DNA from: an uncultured Lachnospiraceae bacterium
GTDB taxonomy: Bacteria > Bacillota > Clostridia > Lachnospirales > Lachnospiraceae
NCBI GenBank assembly: GCA_900544685.1
Contig: UQWA01000004.1
Span: 1-64,000 of the forward strand
Reading direction: 5' to 3'
DNA length: 64,000 bases
The position numbers and the translations under genes are program-made. The notes under the pieces were generated by a model, which saw only the letters and a list, made by a program, of their open reading frames with translations, was not told the origin of the DNA and made no database searches. Every line of letters starts with the position of its first letter. The first letter of the stretch is position 1. Of the stretch, positions 49,495 through 58,583 are shown one piece after another.

Positions 49495-50532
49495 CTAATA
49501 TACCCTGTCTTTGATCAGTGTTTCCAGATCCATTGTCGTATCAAAATAAGTTTCATCCACATATTGGATCTTTTCTACCTCTTCACCATTTTCCAGTTTC
49601 CGGATGGTCTCTGCCAGTAACGGACCCTGAAGCGGATTGCACTCAAAATCCACGTTAATCTCTCCTTTTTGCATTGCTTCCAGAGCAGATCTCACTGCAT
49701 CAAAAGATACCATTACAATATCTCCGTCCGGTCCGCAGGATCTTCCCGCTGCCTGTATGGCATCCACAGCTCCAAAAGTCATGTTGTCATTCTCGCTGAT
49801 TACTACATCGATATCGTCATACTTTTCCAACAATGTTTCCATAGATTCTCGACCCTTTGCCTGTGTAAAATCCCCGCCAAGCTGTTCCAGTATCTTCCAG
49901 TTCTCATGATCCGCTGCAACTTCTGCAAATCCCTTAGTTCGTCCGATCTGTGCAGATGCGCCTTCTGTTCCAAGAAGCATGACAATATTGATATTTTCCT
50001 CATCTCTTCCCTGTTCTTCCAGATAATCTGCAAGCCAATATCCTGCATTACGGCCTTCTGCTTCAGAATCCGTTAAGATGCTGGTGACATAGAGACTGTC
50101 ATCCTCCAATTCCACATTACGATCAATCACAATAACCGGAATTCCGGCGTCTTTGGCATTCTGAAGGACATTATCCCATCCACTTACCACAATCGGATCC
50201 AGCACAATATAGTCCACTTCCTGCAAAATAAAATTGCGAACCGCCTTAATCTGATTTTCCTGCTTCTGCTGTGCATTATCAAAAATCATATAAAATCCAT
50301 TTTCTGTTGTCAGTTCTTCTTTGATAGAGTTGGTCTGGGCAATTCTCCAGTCTGATTCCGCCCCCACCTGGGATACTCCTACCACGATCAGATTCTCATC
50401 AATTTCAGTTTCTGTCTGTGTCACAGAAGAGGTATAACTGGTTTCTCCCTGCCAGTTTCCAGAACTCTGACATCCACTGCAGACAAATGCCACGCCTGCC
50501 ATCAGGATACCGAGCAGTACTCCTCTCTTCAT
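49495..50532 (-). CDS. YtfQ-like sugar-binding lipoprotein
   Basis: This 345-residue protein begins MKRGVLLGILMAGVAFVCSG followed by CQSS, a clear lipoprotein signal. AAGGAGG lies 6 bp before the ATG. The mature part is close to YtfQ-type sugar-binding proteins: GVSQVGAESDWRIAQTNS, DNAQQKQENQIKAVRNFI, and GWDNVLQNAKDAGIPVIVID. It is a paralogue of the 54335-55321 protein of the same locus. It is the last gene of the transporter cluster and lies behind a terminator-like hairpin (50555-50578), so its level may differ. It could serve transport of another pentose or present sugar to the sensor kinase. Confidence 0.9.
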   Translation of the reverse strand: MKRGVLLGILMAGVAFVCSGCQSSGNWQGETSYTSSVTQTETEIDENLIVVGVSQVGAESDWRIAQTNSIKEELTTENGFYMIFDNAQQKQENQIKAVRNFILQEVDYIVLDPIVVSGWDNVLQNAKDAGIPVIVIDRNVELEDDSLYVTSILTDSEAEGRNAGYWLADYLEEQGRDEENINIVMLLGTEGASAQIGRTKGFAEVAADHENWKILEQLGGDFTQAKGRESMETLLEKYDDIDVVISENDNMTFGAVDAIQAAGRSCGPDGDIVMVSFDAVRSALEAMQKGEINVDFECNPLQGPLLAETIRKLENGEEVEKIQYVDETYFDTTMDLETLIKDRVY

Positions 50533-50554
50533 TGCTTCCTCCTTGAAACACAAA

Positions 50555-50578
50555 AAGGAGCCTGGTATCAGGCCCCTT
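50555..50578 (-). terminator. hairpin between the permease gene and the second binding-protein gene
   Basis: The stem AAGGGGCCTG / CAGGCTCCTT (one mismatch) with a 4-nt loop is followed by TTTTTG on the minus strand. It may end most transporter transcripts. Confidence 0.75.
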
Positions 50579-50591
50579 CTTGTATGTATCT

Positions 50592-51608
50592 TTATTTTTT
50601 ACTTTCTTTGATCTTAGCGAAAATACTCTGCAGGATAATGAAGAAGCAAAGCAGAATCGCTGTTACGATATTTGCCCAGGAACTGATCAGTTTACCGTTC
50701 GCTTTTACCAGTGCGGAGATCGTACCATTAATCAATACTCCGAAGAGAGAGCCAAGGACATTTCCCACACCACCGGTCAGAAGTGTTCCACCGATAACTG
50801 CTGAAGAAATGGCATCCATTTCCAGACCGGTCGCCTGAGTAGTTGTTCCTGCCATCGTATTCAAACAGAAGCAGATACCACCGATGGAGGTCAGGAAGCT
50901 GGATAACATATAGGTTTTCAGTTTTGTCTTCTTTACATCCAGACCCATCAGGGTTGCTGACTGCTGATTTCCGCCGATCGCATAAATGCTGCGGCCGAAT
51001 TTAGTATACTTCAGCATCAGATAAATTGCAACTACCACGATCAGTGCTACGATAACGGTAATTCGGATATACGGAAGTACCAGAACACCTTTTTTATTTA
51101 TGGTTCCGCCAAACGGGAACTGGATCTTGAAGTTGGACAGTGCCGTAAAGATCTTATCTGACACAATACTTACCTGTTCCTTACAGATCACTGCGGTCAT
51201 ACCACGAGCAAAGAACAATCCCGCCATAGTAACGATGAATGGCTGAATATCCAAATACGCAATACAGAATCCCTGTACGAATCCAAATACAATGCCGATG
51301 GCCAGAATGAACAGCATCAGCACCGGGCTGCTCCAGTGCCAGCGTTCAATACCGACTGCCAGAATCATACAGTCCATGGCAATCAGTGAACCAACAGAGA
51401 TATCAATACCACCAGTCAGCATAACACAAGTCATACCTGCGGTTACACAAATCAAACCGGCATTATTAATCAGAATGTTCATAAAGTTCTGTGCTTTTGT
51501 AAAACCTTTGCTCGCATAGACTCCACATCCTGCCAGATACATTACAAAAAACAGTACAATTGTAATCAGGAGCAGCAGATTGTTACTGCTGATTTTTGAT
51601 TTTTTCAT
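50592..51608 (-). CDS. sugar ABC transporter permease (YjfF-like)
   Basis: This 338-residue membrane protein of the RbsC/AraH family has about eight to ten helices and the conserved GRSIYAIGGNQQSATLMGLDV loop (shortened here) that contacts the ATPase. It pairs with the preceding permease to form a heteromeric channel, as in YtfT/YjfF. It starts 1 bp after that gene stops. Confidence 0.93.
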   Translation of the reverse strand: MKKSKISSNNLLLLITIVLFFVMYLAGCGVYASKGFTKAQNFMNILINNAGLICVTAGMTCVMLTGGIDISVGSLIAMDCMILAVGIERWHWSSPVLMLFILAIGIVFGFVQGFCIAYLDIQPFIVTMAGLFFARGMTAVICKEQVSIVSDKIFTALSNFKIQFPFGGTINKKGVLVLPYIRITVIVALIVVVAIYLMLKYTKFGRSIYAIGGNQQSATLMGLDVKKTKLKTYMLSSFLTSIGGICFCLNTMAGTTTQATGLEMDAISSAVIGGTLLTGGVGNVLGSLFGVLINGTISALVKANGKLISSWANIVTAILLCFFIILQSIFAKIKESKK

Positions 51609-51609
51609 C

Positions 51610-52671
51610 TTATGCTGCCTCCTTTGCCTGTGCTCTTTTTGCTGTCAGTTTCTTCATGTAAGCCTTAAACGGCTCTGCCTGAATAACGACGATCAGGATA
51701 ACTACGATAGCCTTGAATACCGGTGCCTGTGCAGAGGATACGCCCAGTGCATACAGCGTTGTAGTAATTGCCTGAATGGTATAAGCTCCGATAATGGAAC
51801 CTGCCAGGTTAAACTTACCACCGCCAAGGCTGTTACCGCCGAGGGCTACGGAAAGGATGGCATCCATTTCCATGTTCAGACCAATGTTATTGGTATCTGC
51901 GGAGTAGATACGGGATGTTGCCACCATACCTGCCAGACCTGCGCAAAGACCACAGATAATGTAGGTCAAAAGAATAATCTTTGCAGAGTTAAATCCGGCA
52001 ATTCTGGATGCTTTTTTGTTGATACCAACACTCTGAATATAAGTTCCGAGAGCGGTAAACTTCAGTACACATGCTGCAATAGCTATACAGATTGCTGCAA
52101 CAATAATTGGTGTCGGGATAATTCCTGTGTATGCGCCAATTTTCTGGAAAGAAGGTACACGTACGTATACAATCTGGCTGTTGCAGAGCAACAGACCTAT
52201 TGCACGCCCCGCCGACCACAGGATCAACGTGGCGACCATCGGCTGAATATTCAGGTAAGCAACCAGAAGACCATTAAACAGACCACAGATCGTAGTAACT
52301 GCAAGACCGCCAAGAATACCCACCAGAAGCGGGTGTGCATAACTGGAAACATTGACATTACCGTAACCTGCCAAAATCATACAGCAGACACCTGCATACA
52401 GACTCATGACAGATCCAACAGAAATATCGGTTCCGGCTGAGGAAGATACTACCAGTGTCATACCGATTGCCAGGATGGCAATCTCACTGCCTCGGTTCAG
52501 GACATCGATCAGACGTCCGTATAAAACGCCATTCTTAATGGTAATTACAAAGAACTGCAATGGCATATTACCACATGCGATATCGTAAATTACGTTAATG
52601 AACATGACTAAAATCATACTGAAGATCGGCAGGAACAGACGTTTCTGTGTCAGTTTTTTCAGACTACTCAT
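51610..52671 (-). CDS. sugar ABC transporter permease (YtfT-like)
   Basis: This 353-residue permease of the RbsC family starts at the ATG at 52669-52671, which has AGGAGG 8 bp upstream within the ATPase gene. It has about eight to ten helices, GTDISVGSVMSLYAGVCC and GINKKASRIAGFNSAK as ATPase-contact loop. It overlaps the ATPase gene by 8 bp. Confidence 0.93.
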   Translation of the reverse strand: MSSLKKLTQKRLFLPIFSMILVMFINVIYDIACGNMPLQFFVITIKNGVLYGRLIDVLNRGSEIAILAIGMTLVVSSSAGTDISVGSVMSLYAGVCCMILAGYGNVNVSSYAHPLLVGILGGLAVTTICGLFNGLLVAYLNIQPMVATLILWSAGRAIGLLLCNSQIVYVRVPSFQKIGAYTGIIPTPIIVAAICIAIAACVLKFTALGTYIQSVGINKKASRIAGFNSAKIILLTYIICGLCAGLAGMVATSRIYSADTNNIGLNMEMDAILSVALGGNSLGGGKFNLAGSIIGAYTIQAITTTLYALGVSSAQAPVFKAIVVILIVVIQAEPFKAYMKKLTAKRAQAKEAA

Positions 52672-54181
52672 TCTTCTCACCTCCTGCAATTGCTTTCATG
52701 ACACTCATCTGGTTCATGTCACATTCATCAATTTCTCCAACTTTTGCACCGTCACGAAGAACTGCCATACGGTTACAGGTACGAAGCATTTCTTCGATCT
52801 CGGACGAAATGAAGATCAGGCTCTTACCTTCATCTGCCAGCTGTCGAACCAACTTCTGAATCTCTGTCTTCGTTCCGATATCAATACCACGGGTCGGCTC
52901 ATCCAGAATCAGGAAATCCGGATTGGTTGCCAGCCAGCGGGCAAGAATAACCTTCTGCTGATTACCACCGGAGAGCTGTTTGATCAATGTCTCACGGCTT
53001 GCACATTTGATCTGAAGAAGATCTATGTATTTATCTGTGATCTCAATCTGTTTTGCCATTGGAATTCGTTTCATGATTCCGGCTTTTGCCTGAATGGCAA
53101 GAATAATATTCTCACGGATGGAAAGATCTCCGATGATACCTTCCGCCTTACGGTCATCTGGCAGAAGTCCCATACCAAGCTTCATAGCATCAATTGGCTG
53201 CTTGATCTTTACTTCTTTTCCTTTCACCTTCAGGGTACCGGTCTGAGCACGGTCAGCACCATAGATTGCACGAGCCAGTTCACTTCGTCCGGATCCCAGA
53301 AGACCGGTAAGACCGATAACCTCACCTTTGTGGATTTCCAGATCGAATGGCTTGATGGTTCCGGCATGGCTGATGCCTTTTGCTTCAATGACCATCGGCT
53401 CTTTTCTCTTATCTCCGGTATTTTCCGGCTTGATGGCTGCCAGATCATCGAAATCTTTACCCATCATTGCTGCTACCAGCTTCACTCTAGGTAAATCTGC
53501 GATCTCATATTCTCCAACCAGTGTACCGTTTCTCAGTACAGTAATACCATCACAGACTGCATATACCTGCTCCAGGAAGTGGGTTACAAAGATAATTGCC
53601 ACTCCTTTTGCTTTCAGGTTACGCATCATAGTGAACAGCTTCTCTACTTCATTATCATCCAGGGAAGATGTCGGTTCATCCAGAATCAACACTTTACTGT
53701 CCATATCTACAGCACGGGCAATGGCAATCATCTGCTGCAATGCCAGTGAATATTCTTCAAGATTTCTTGTTACATCTACATCCAGGTCCAGCTCCTTCAT
53801 CAAAGTTGCTGCCTTTTTGTTCATTTCTTTTCTGTTTACTGTTCCGATCTTAGTCAGAGGCTCACGTCCGATATAGAGATTTTCCGCTACGGAAAGGTTC
53901 GGACAGAGGTTTACCTCCTGATATACAGTGGAAATACCCTTGTTCTGGGCATCCATGGTATCTTTATTTATAATCTGCTTTCCATCGAGGAAGATCTCAC
54001 CTTTCTGGAACTTATTTACACCGGTCAGACATTTGATCAGTGTGGATTTACCGGCACCATTTTCACCCATCAGTGCACGGATTTCACCTTTTTTCAGTGT
54101 GAAATCTACATCTTCCAGAGCTTTTACTCCAGGGAATTCCATGCAGATTCCTTTCATTTTCAATACTACGCCTGCTTCCAA
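52664..54181 (-). CDS. sugar ABC transporter ATPase (YtfR-like), two ATPase domains
   Basis: This protein has two fused ATPase halves. The first has GENGAGKSTLIK and LEEYSLALQQMIAIARA; the second has GLLGSGRSELARA, the degenerate Walker A usual in this family, and LSGGNQQKVILARWL with LDEPTRGIDIGTK. The most likely start is the TTG at 54179-54181, with GGAGG 7 bp before it, giving 505 residues; an ATG at 54217 has no ribosome site and lies close to the upstream hairpin. It powers uptake of a pentose through the two permeases. Confidence 0.92.
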   Translation of the reverse strand: MEAGVVLKMKGICMEFPGVKALEDVDFTLKKGEIRALMGENGAGKSTLIKCLTGVNKFQKGEIFLDGKQIINKDTMDAQNKGISTVYQEVNLCPNLSVAENLYIGREPLTKIGTVNRKEMNKKAATLMKELDLDVDVTRNLEEYSLALQQMIAIARAVDMDSKVLILDEPTSSLDDNEVEKLFTMMRNLKAKGVAIIFVTHFLEQVYAVCDGITVLRNGTLVGEYEIADLPRVKLVAAMMGKDFDDLAAIKPENTGDKRKEPMVIEAKGISHAGTIKPFDLEIHKGEVIGLTGLLGSGRSELARAIYGADRAQTGTLKVKGKEVKIKQPIDAMKLGMGLLPDDRKAEGIIGDLSIRENIILAIQAKAGIMKRIPMAKQIEITDKYIDLLQIKCASRETLIKQLSGGNQQKVILARWLATNPDFLILDEPTRGIDIGTKTEIQKLVRQLADEGKSLIFISSEIEEMLRTCNRMAVLRDGAKVGEIDECDMNQMSVMKAIAGGEKNE

Positions 54182-54263
54182 AGTTTCTCCTCCCTTCGCT
54201 GTCTGTGTACAGCGCACACAGTGTTGCCGGGTTATTTTTACGCCTCATATATTTAAACAATAA

Positions 54264-54297
54264 GAGGGAGAAACACCCTTTCGGGAATTCCTCCCTC
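54264..54297 (-). terminator. intercistronic hairpin between first binding protein and ATPase genes
   Basis: The arms GAGGGAG / CTCCCTC with an inner CCC-GAAA-GGG are followed by TTATTG on the minus strand. It is placed like the livK-livH hairpin and would favour the binding protein over the transporter body. Confidence 0.72.
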
Positions 54298-54334
54298 CTG
54301 CTTATTTGGCTAATTTACCTGATAAACAAGTGGA

Positions 54335-55321
54335 TTAGTATGCACGACCTGCCAGGATTTCGTCTGTCATTGTTGTTGCATATTCGCTTTCGATACCAGG
54401 AGCTACGAATGCAGAGTCTTCTACCAGAGTAGTCTTGTCATAGTCTTCTCCAGCTTCCATCTTCTGGATTACACCAGCAACAACTTCTGCCTGAATTGGG
54501 TTACACTCAACATCACAGTTGATCTTTCCATCCAGTGTGTACTGAAGTCCATCATGTGTAGCATCGAAAGAAATCAGAGTAACATCACCGTCAACACCGT
54601 ATGTGATACCTGCTGCATCCATTGCATCCATTGCGCCGTATGCTTCGTTATCGTTTTGGCAAACAACTACGTTGAACTGTCCTTCGTAAGATTTAATGAA
54701 GGATTCCATAACTTCCTGTCCACCATCCTGTGTGAAGTCACCAGACTGGGAATCAAGGATTGTCCATTCGTCATGTTCTGCTGCTACCTGGTTAAATCCG
54801 TCTGAACGTCCAAGTGCTGCAGATGCTCCAACAGAACCTTCGATTACAAGAATATTAGCTTCTTTTCCATCCAGGTTTTCTGCCAGCCAGTTACCAGCTG
54901 TGATACCTTCGTTTGTGGTATTGGTTCCTACCCATGCATCATACAGATCATCAGATGCTTCGATTTCACGGTCAGCGATGATGACAGGGATTCCTGCATC
55001 CTGTGCTTCCTGAAGTACGGTATCCCATCCTGCAGACTGGATTGGAGCGATTACAATGTAATCCAGTTCCTGGTTGATGAAGTTACGAACTGCTTCGATC
55101 TGAGCTGCGTTGTCGTTATCGCAGTCTACGAAAGAAAGCTCATATCCGTTTGCTTCTGAGAACACATCCTGATAATTCTGTGTGTTAGCGGTACGCCAGT
55201 CAGATTCATGTCCTACCTGAGCATATCCAACTTTGATCAGCTCATCTGATGCGGATGCTCCAATTGCCATAGAAGCTGCTACTGCGCTACAAGCTACAAC
55301 ACCGATAATTTTTTTGTTCAT
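54335..55321 (-). CDS. YtfQ-like sugar-binding protein (first copy)
   Basis: This 328-residue protein starts at the ATG at 55319-55321, with AGGAGG 9 bp upstream. The signal peptide runs to ASA-SDELIKVGYAQVGHES; it has no lipobox near the cleavage site, the only early Cys being residue 11. It matches YtfQ-type binding proteins, with GWDTVLQEAQDAGIPVIIADR. In the ligand region it has VDCDNDNAAQIEAVRNFI in place of the usual QQKQENQIKAVR, suggesting a different sugar from the second copy. It is the first gene of the transporter part, behind a region with a cre-like site. Confidence 0.9.
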   Translation of the reverse strand: MNKKIIGVVACSAVAASMAIGASASDELIKVGYAQVGHESDWRTANTQNYQDVFSEANGYELSFVDCDNDNAAQIEAVRNFINQELDYIVIAPIQSAGWDTVLQEAQDAGIPVIIADREIEASDDLYDAWVGTNTTNEGITAGNWLAENLDGKEANILVIEGSVGASAALGRSDGFNQVAAEHDEWTILDSQSGDFTQDGGQEVMESFIKSYEGQFNVVVCQNDNEAYGAMDAMDAAGITYGVDGDVTLISFDATHDGLQYTLDGKINCDVECNPIQAEVVAGVIQKMEAGEDYDKTTLVEDSAFVAPGIESEYATTMTDEILAGRAY

Positions 55322-55375
55322 TTTTACCATCCTCCTGATTTTTCACGAACTATTTAGTCCTTATTGACTATATCT

Positions 55376-55457
55376 GTATTCTATCTCTTTTTTCTTTTGT
55401 TGAATACGGATAGAATTTTGAAAACGGTTCGATTTTTTTACTACATTTTTCAGTCAA
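55376..55457. promoter_or_regulatory. regulatory region of the sugar transporter genes
   Basis: This gene-free stretch holds the inverted repeat ATTCTATC / GATAGAAT (55378-55385, 55409-55416), nested GTATTC / GAATAC, and a cre-like TGAAAACGGTTCGA (55419-55432; 12 of 14 positions of TGWAANCGNTNWCA). A TTGACT on the minus strand (55452-55457) could be a -35, but no good -10 fits. Likely control by the YesN-type regulator and catabolite repression is inferred. Confidence 0.4.
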
Positions 55458-55489
55458 GTGAAAAAAAGTTTATTTTTTTTAGAAAATGG

Positions 55490-56944
55490 TTATTTTTTTA
55501 TTGCCGGAATCTCTACTCTGGCTTCGGTGCCTTCTCCATAGGTACTGGAAATCCAGATTCCATACTGTGGTCCATAATTCAGTTTGATTCGCTGCACTAC
55601 ATTATAAAGTCCGAATCCCGACGGATCTGTATTCTTTTCATTCAGATGATCACTATTCATCTCTTCCTGTACCTCTGCCAGCTTCTCCGGTGTCATGCCC
55701 AGGCCATTATCTGTCACCAGGAAAACCAGATAACCGGAATCTATATGACCGGACACTCGAATATGTCCCATGCCACGCTTATTTTTAATGCCGTGATACA
55801 GTGCATTCTCCACCAGTGGCTGCAGCGTCAGCTTCAGCATCTGGTATTCATGCATCTCTTTTGGTATGTCAATCTCATATTCCAGAATATCCTGATAGCG
55901 GAATTGTTGAATCTGAAGGTAGCTTCGGATATGGGATTCTTCTTCCTCTACCGTGATGTAGTCTCTGCCTTTGCTTAATGTAGTGCGGAAAAAATCTGAC
56001 AACGCCGTTACCATCATAATTACCTGCTCTTTTTCCCCCGCCTCCGCCAGCCAGATGATGGCATCCAACGTATTATAGAGAAAATGCGGATTGATCTGCG
56101 CCTGAAGAAGCTTCTGCTCTGTGGTACGCAGGTTTAACTGCTCCACCTGAATATCTTCTACCAGATTACCGATCCTCTCCACCATCTGGTTAAAACCATC
56201 TGCCAGTTCTTCCAGTTCTTCGTCCCCATCTTCCAGACTTGCACGGACAGAAAAATCACCGTGTCCGGCTTTTCTGGTCACCATACGAAGCTGGTCGATT
56301 CCTTTTGTCAGATTGTGGCTGATCTTGCGGCTAAGCAGCAAGGTACTTACCAGAATAATCAAAATACAGGCAATAGTAATCTCTATTGCTGTAGTTACAT
56401 CTCTCCGGATTCCTTCTCTCAGTGCCTCCAGATCACTTGCTTCATGATAGATATATTCCTGGATCTGATCCTGAATCAGTTCTGTCTGTACCCGAATATC
56501 CAGATCCAGACGTTCCAGATTCCGGTCATAGTTACCGGTGACCGTAGCATCCTGCTTAATCTCTGCCACACTGGTCTCCAGCGACTGAAGTGATTTCAGA
56601 ATGCGCTGAAGATTATTCTTGGCATAAGAAGCACCGGCGTTGTCATACAGCCTTTTAAAATCTTCCTGTGCCTGAGTGATCAGCAACTGTGGCGCAGCCG
56701 TATCCACCAGTTCATCAGCACGTTCCGAATTCACTACAATAATGTACATGGTATAATCCACCTGTTCCTTCAAGTCCAGGTTATATTCGTTAGCTGTGGT
56801 AATATTCTGAACTGTCTCATCATACCGTTCTGAAAAACGGTATAACATGATGATCAAATAGAGTGCGATTACCAGAAGCGGAATCAGGCAGACCGCAACC
56901 ATGACATTCAGGCGGCTGCTCAGTGAAGTTTTCTTTTTTTTCAT
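55490..56944 (-). CDS. YesM-type sensor histidine kinase
   Basis: This 484-residue kinase has a membrane segment near 14-34, an external helical sensor (about 35-184), a second segment (about 185-205), a HAMP domain and a His_kinase domain with His287 in AQINPHFLYNTLDAI. The ATPase part has PLVENALYHGIKNK and GFGLYNVVQRI. It is 12 bp after the regulator gene and its end precedes the first binding protein, consistent with sensing a sugar, perhaps presented by a binding protein. Confidence 0.93.
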   Translation of the reverse strand: MKKKKTSLSSRLNVMVAVCLIPLLVIALYLIIMLYRFSERYDETVQNITTANEYNLDLKEQVDYTMYIIVVNSERADELVDTAAPQLLITQAQEDFKRLYDNAGASYAKNNLQRILKSLQSLETSVAEIKQDATVTGNYDRNLERLDLDIRVQTELIQDQIQEYIYHEASDLEALREGIRRDVTTAIEITIACILIILVSTLLLSRKISHNLTKGIDQLRMVTRKAGHGDFSVRASLEDGDEELEELADGFNQMVERIGNLVEDIQVEQLNLRTTEQKLLQAQINPHFLYNTLDAIIWLAEAGEKEQVIMMVTALSDFFRTTLSKGRDYITVEEEESHIRSYLQIQQFRYQDILEYEIDIPKEMHEYQMLKLTLQPLVENALYHGIKNKRGMGHIRVSGHIDSGYLVFLVTDNGLGMTPEKLAEVQEEMNSDHLNEKNTDPSGFGLYNVVQRIKLNYGPQYGIWISSTYGEGTEARVEIPAIKK

Positions 56945-56956
56945 TAGAATCTCCTG

Positions 56957-58573
56957 TTACTTGCGGTTCCGGTACTCCTTTGGACTGCATCCTACCACTT
57001 TTTTAAAAATATAACTAAAATAATGGGAATCCTTGTAGCCCACTTCGTATCCTATCTCTGCCGTTCTCATATTGGAACACATGAGAAGTTCTCTGGCTTT
57101 CTCCAGACGCACATACGTCAAATATTCCACAAAAGTCTGTCCCATCTCGTTGCTGAAAATAGTGCTGAAATAGCTTGGGCTGATATTCACCTGTGCCGCC
57201 ACCATGTTCAGAGACATATCATCATGCTTATAATTTTCATCAATAAATGCTTTCGCGTCTTCTAATAATTTACTGTATTTTTTCTTAGAATGCCCATCAC
57301 GCAGCATCATAGTTTCCGAAAACAGAATGCCGATCTGATGCCGCAGAGACTGGGCATTTCCTGCTTTCTCCACGATCTGGTTAATATCTCTGCATTCTTC
57401 CGGCAATTCTTCTGTGCCAATTTCCAGATTTTCCAGAAAATCAGTAGCGCAGAAAAACAGATCCATTACCACATACTGCCGATAGAGAAGTGACTTGCAG
57501 TTCTGCTCTCCGATATTCTGAAACAGTTCGTCCAGAAAACTGTCCACCTCTTCCACCGTTCCGTTTTTGAAGAACTTTTCCACCAGTTCATGCTCTCTCT
57601 TTTTTGACAGCATTTTACTGACGTCGATCTTTCCGTCTTCTTCGTTCTGCACAGGAACCATCTCCGCACTGTCTGCAATCTGATTGGCATCCAGGAAAAA
57701 ACGGCTGGAAAACGCTCTTGCAGCTTCTTTATAAGAATTCTGGATATCTCCAATCCGCTGCACAATGCTTCCCAGTCCTCCGAAGTACTCTACTTTCGGA
57801 TACGCCGCCACCAGGTTCAAAAGTTCCTTTTTCGTCTCAGCGAATGTCTCCAGTACTTCTGTCTCAGACTCTCCCTTGATCAGAAATGCCCATCCTTCCG
57901 GGCTTCGGTCAAAGCTCAACACCTTTTCCCATGTTGATGACAGACTGTTTACTTTTTCCGATGCACGGTTCAGTTCATCAGAACATCCGGTTGCATCACC
58001 CTCCTGCATCAGTTTAAACAGAAATACCAGATATGCTGATGCGGTAAAATCCATTCCCAGACGCTGTCCTTTTTCCAGCAGTTCGATGGTGGACAGACGG
58101 TTGGATGCCAGAGCACCCCACAGCTTATGCTTTTCCTGAAGGATATTCTCCTCCATCTCTTTTTCATAGCGTTCCATCAGCCGGACATTGTCCTGTTCTT
58201 TTTCAATCATATCTCCGACTTTTTTCACAGCTTCCAGAAGCTTTGCCGAACTGATCGGCTTCAGCAGATAGTCTGTGACACCTATGCTGATGGCAGTCTT
58301 TGCATAGTCGAATTCATTATATCCACTTAAAATAATGATCTTGATCTGTGGCAGTTCTTTCTTTACCAGTCTGCTGAGTTCAAGACCATCCATAAACGGC
58401 ATACGGATATCCGTAATCAGGATATCCGGTTTTTCTCTCTTTATAAGAGGATAGGCCAGCTCCCCGTCGCTGGCCTCCCCTACAAATTCAAACCCTTCCT
58501 GCTCCCACGGAATATTGTTCTTGATTCCGTTTCGCATAACTACTTCGTCTTCTACTAAAAACACTTTTAACAT
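56957..58573 (-). CDS. YesN-type AraC-family response regulator
   Basis: This 538-residue regulator has a receiver domain (VFLVEDEVVMRNGI, phospho-Asp in DILITDIRMPFMDG near 55, Lys in YLLKP), a long linker region (about 125-430) and two AraC-type HTH motifs at the end (VNISPSYFSTIFSNEMGQTF, then AEIGYEVGYKDSHYFSYIF). It sits between araD and the kinase gene with 10-12 bp gaps, so it is made with the arabinose enzymes. It most likely activates this locus. Confidence 0.94.
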   Translation of the reverse strand: MLKVFLVEDEVVMRNGIKNNIPWEQEGFEFVGEASDGELAYPLIKREKPDILITDIRMPFMDGLELSRLVKKELPQIKIIILSGYNEFDYAKTAISIGVTDYLLKPISSAKLLEAVKKVGDMIEKEQDNVRLMERYEKEMEENILQEKHKLWGALASNRLSTIELLEKGQRLGMDFTASAYLVFLFKLMQEGDATGCSDELNRASEKVNSLSSTWEKVLSFDRSPEGWAFLIKGESETEVLETFAETKKELLNLVAAYPKVEYFGGLGSIVQRIGDIQNSYKEAARAFSSRFFLDANQIADSAEMVPVQNEEDGKIDVSKMLSKKREHELVEKFFKNGTVEEVDSFLDELFQNIGEQNCKSLLYRQYVVMDLFFCATDFLENLEIGTEELPEECRDINQIVEKAGNAQSLRHQIGILFSETMMLRDGHSKKKYSKLLEDAKAFIDENYKHDDMSLNMVAAQVNISPSYFSTIFSNEMGQTFVEYLTYVRLEKARELLMCSNMRTAEIGYEVGYKDSHYFSYIFKKVVGCSPKEYRNRK

Positions 58574-58583
58574 GTACTGTTAC

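Noticed and set aside
52598..53494. 298-codon open frame on the plus strand
   Set aside because: Antisense to the sugar transporter ATPase.
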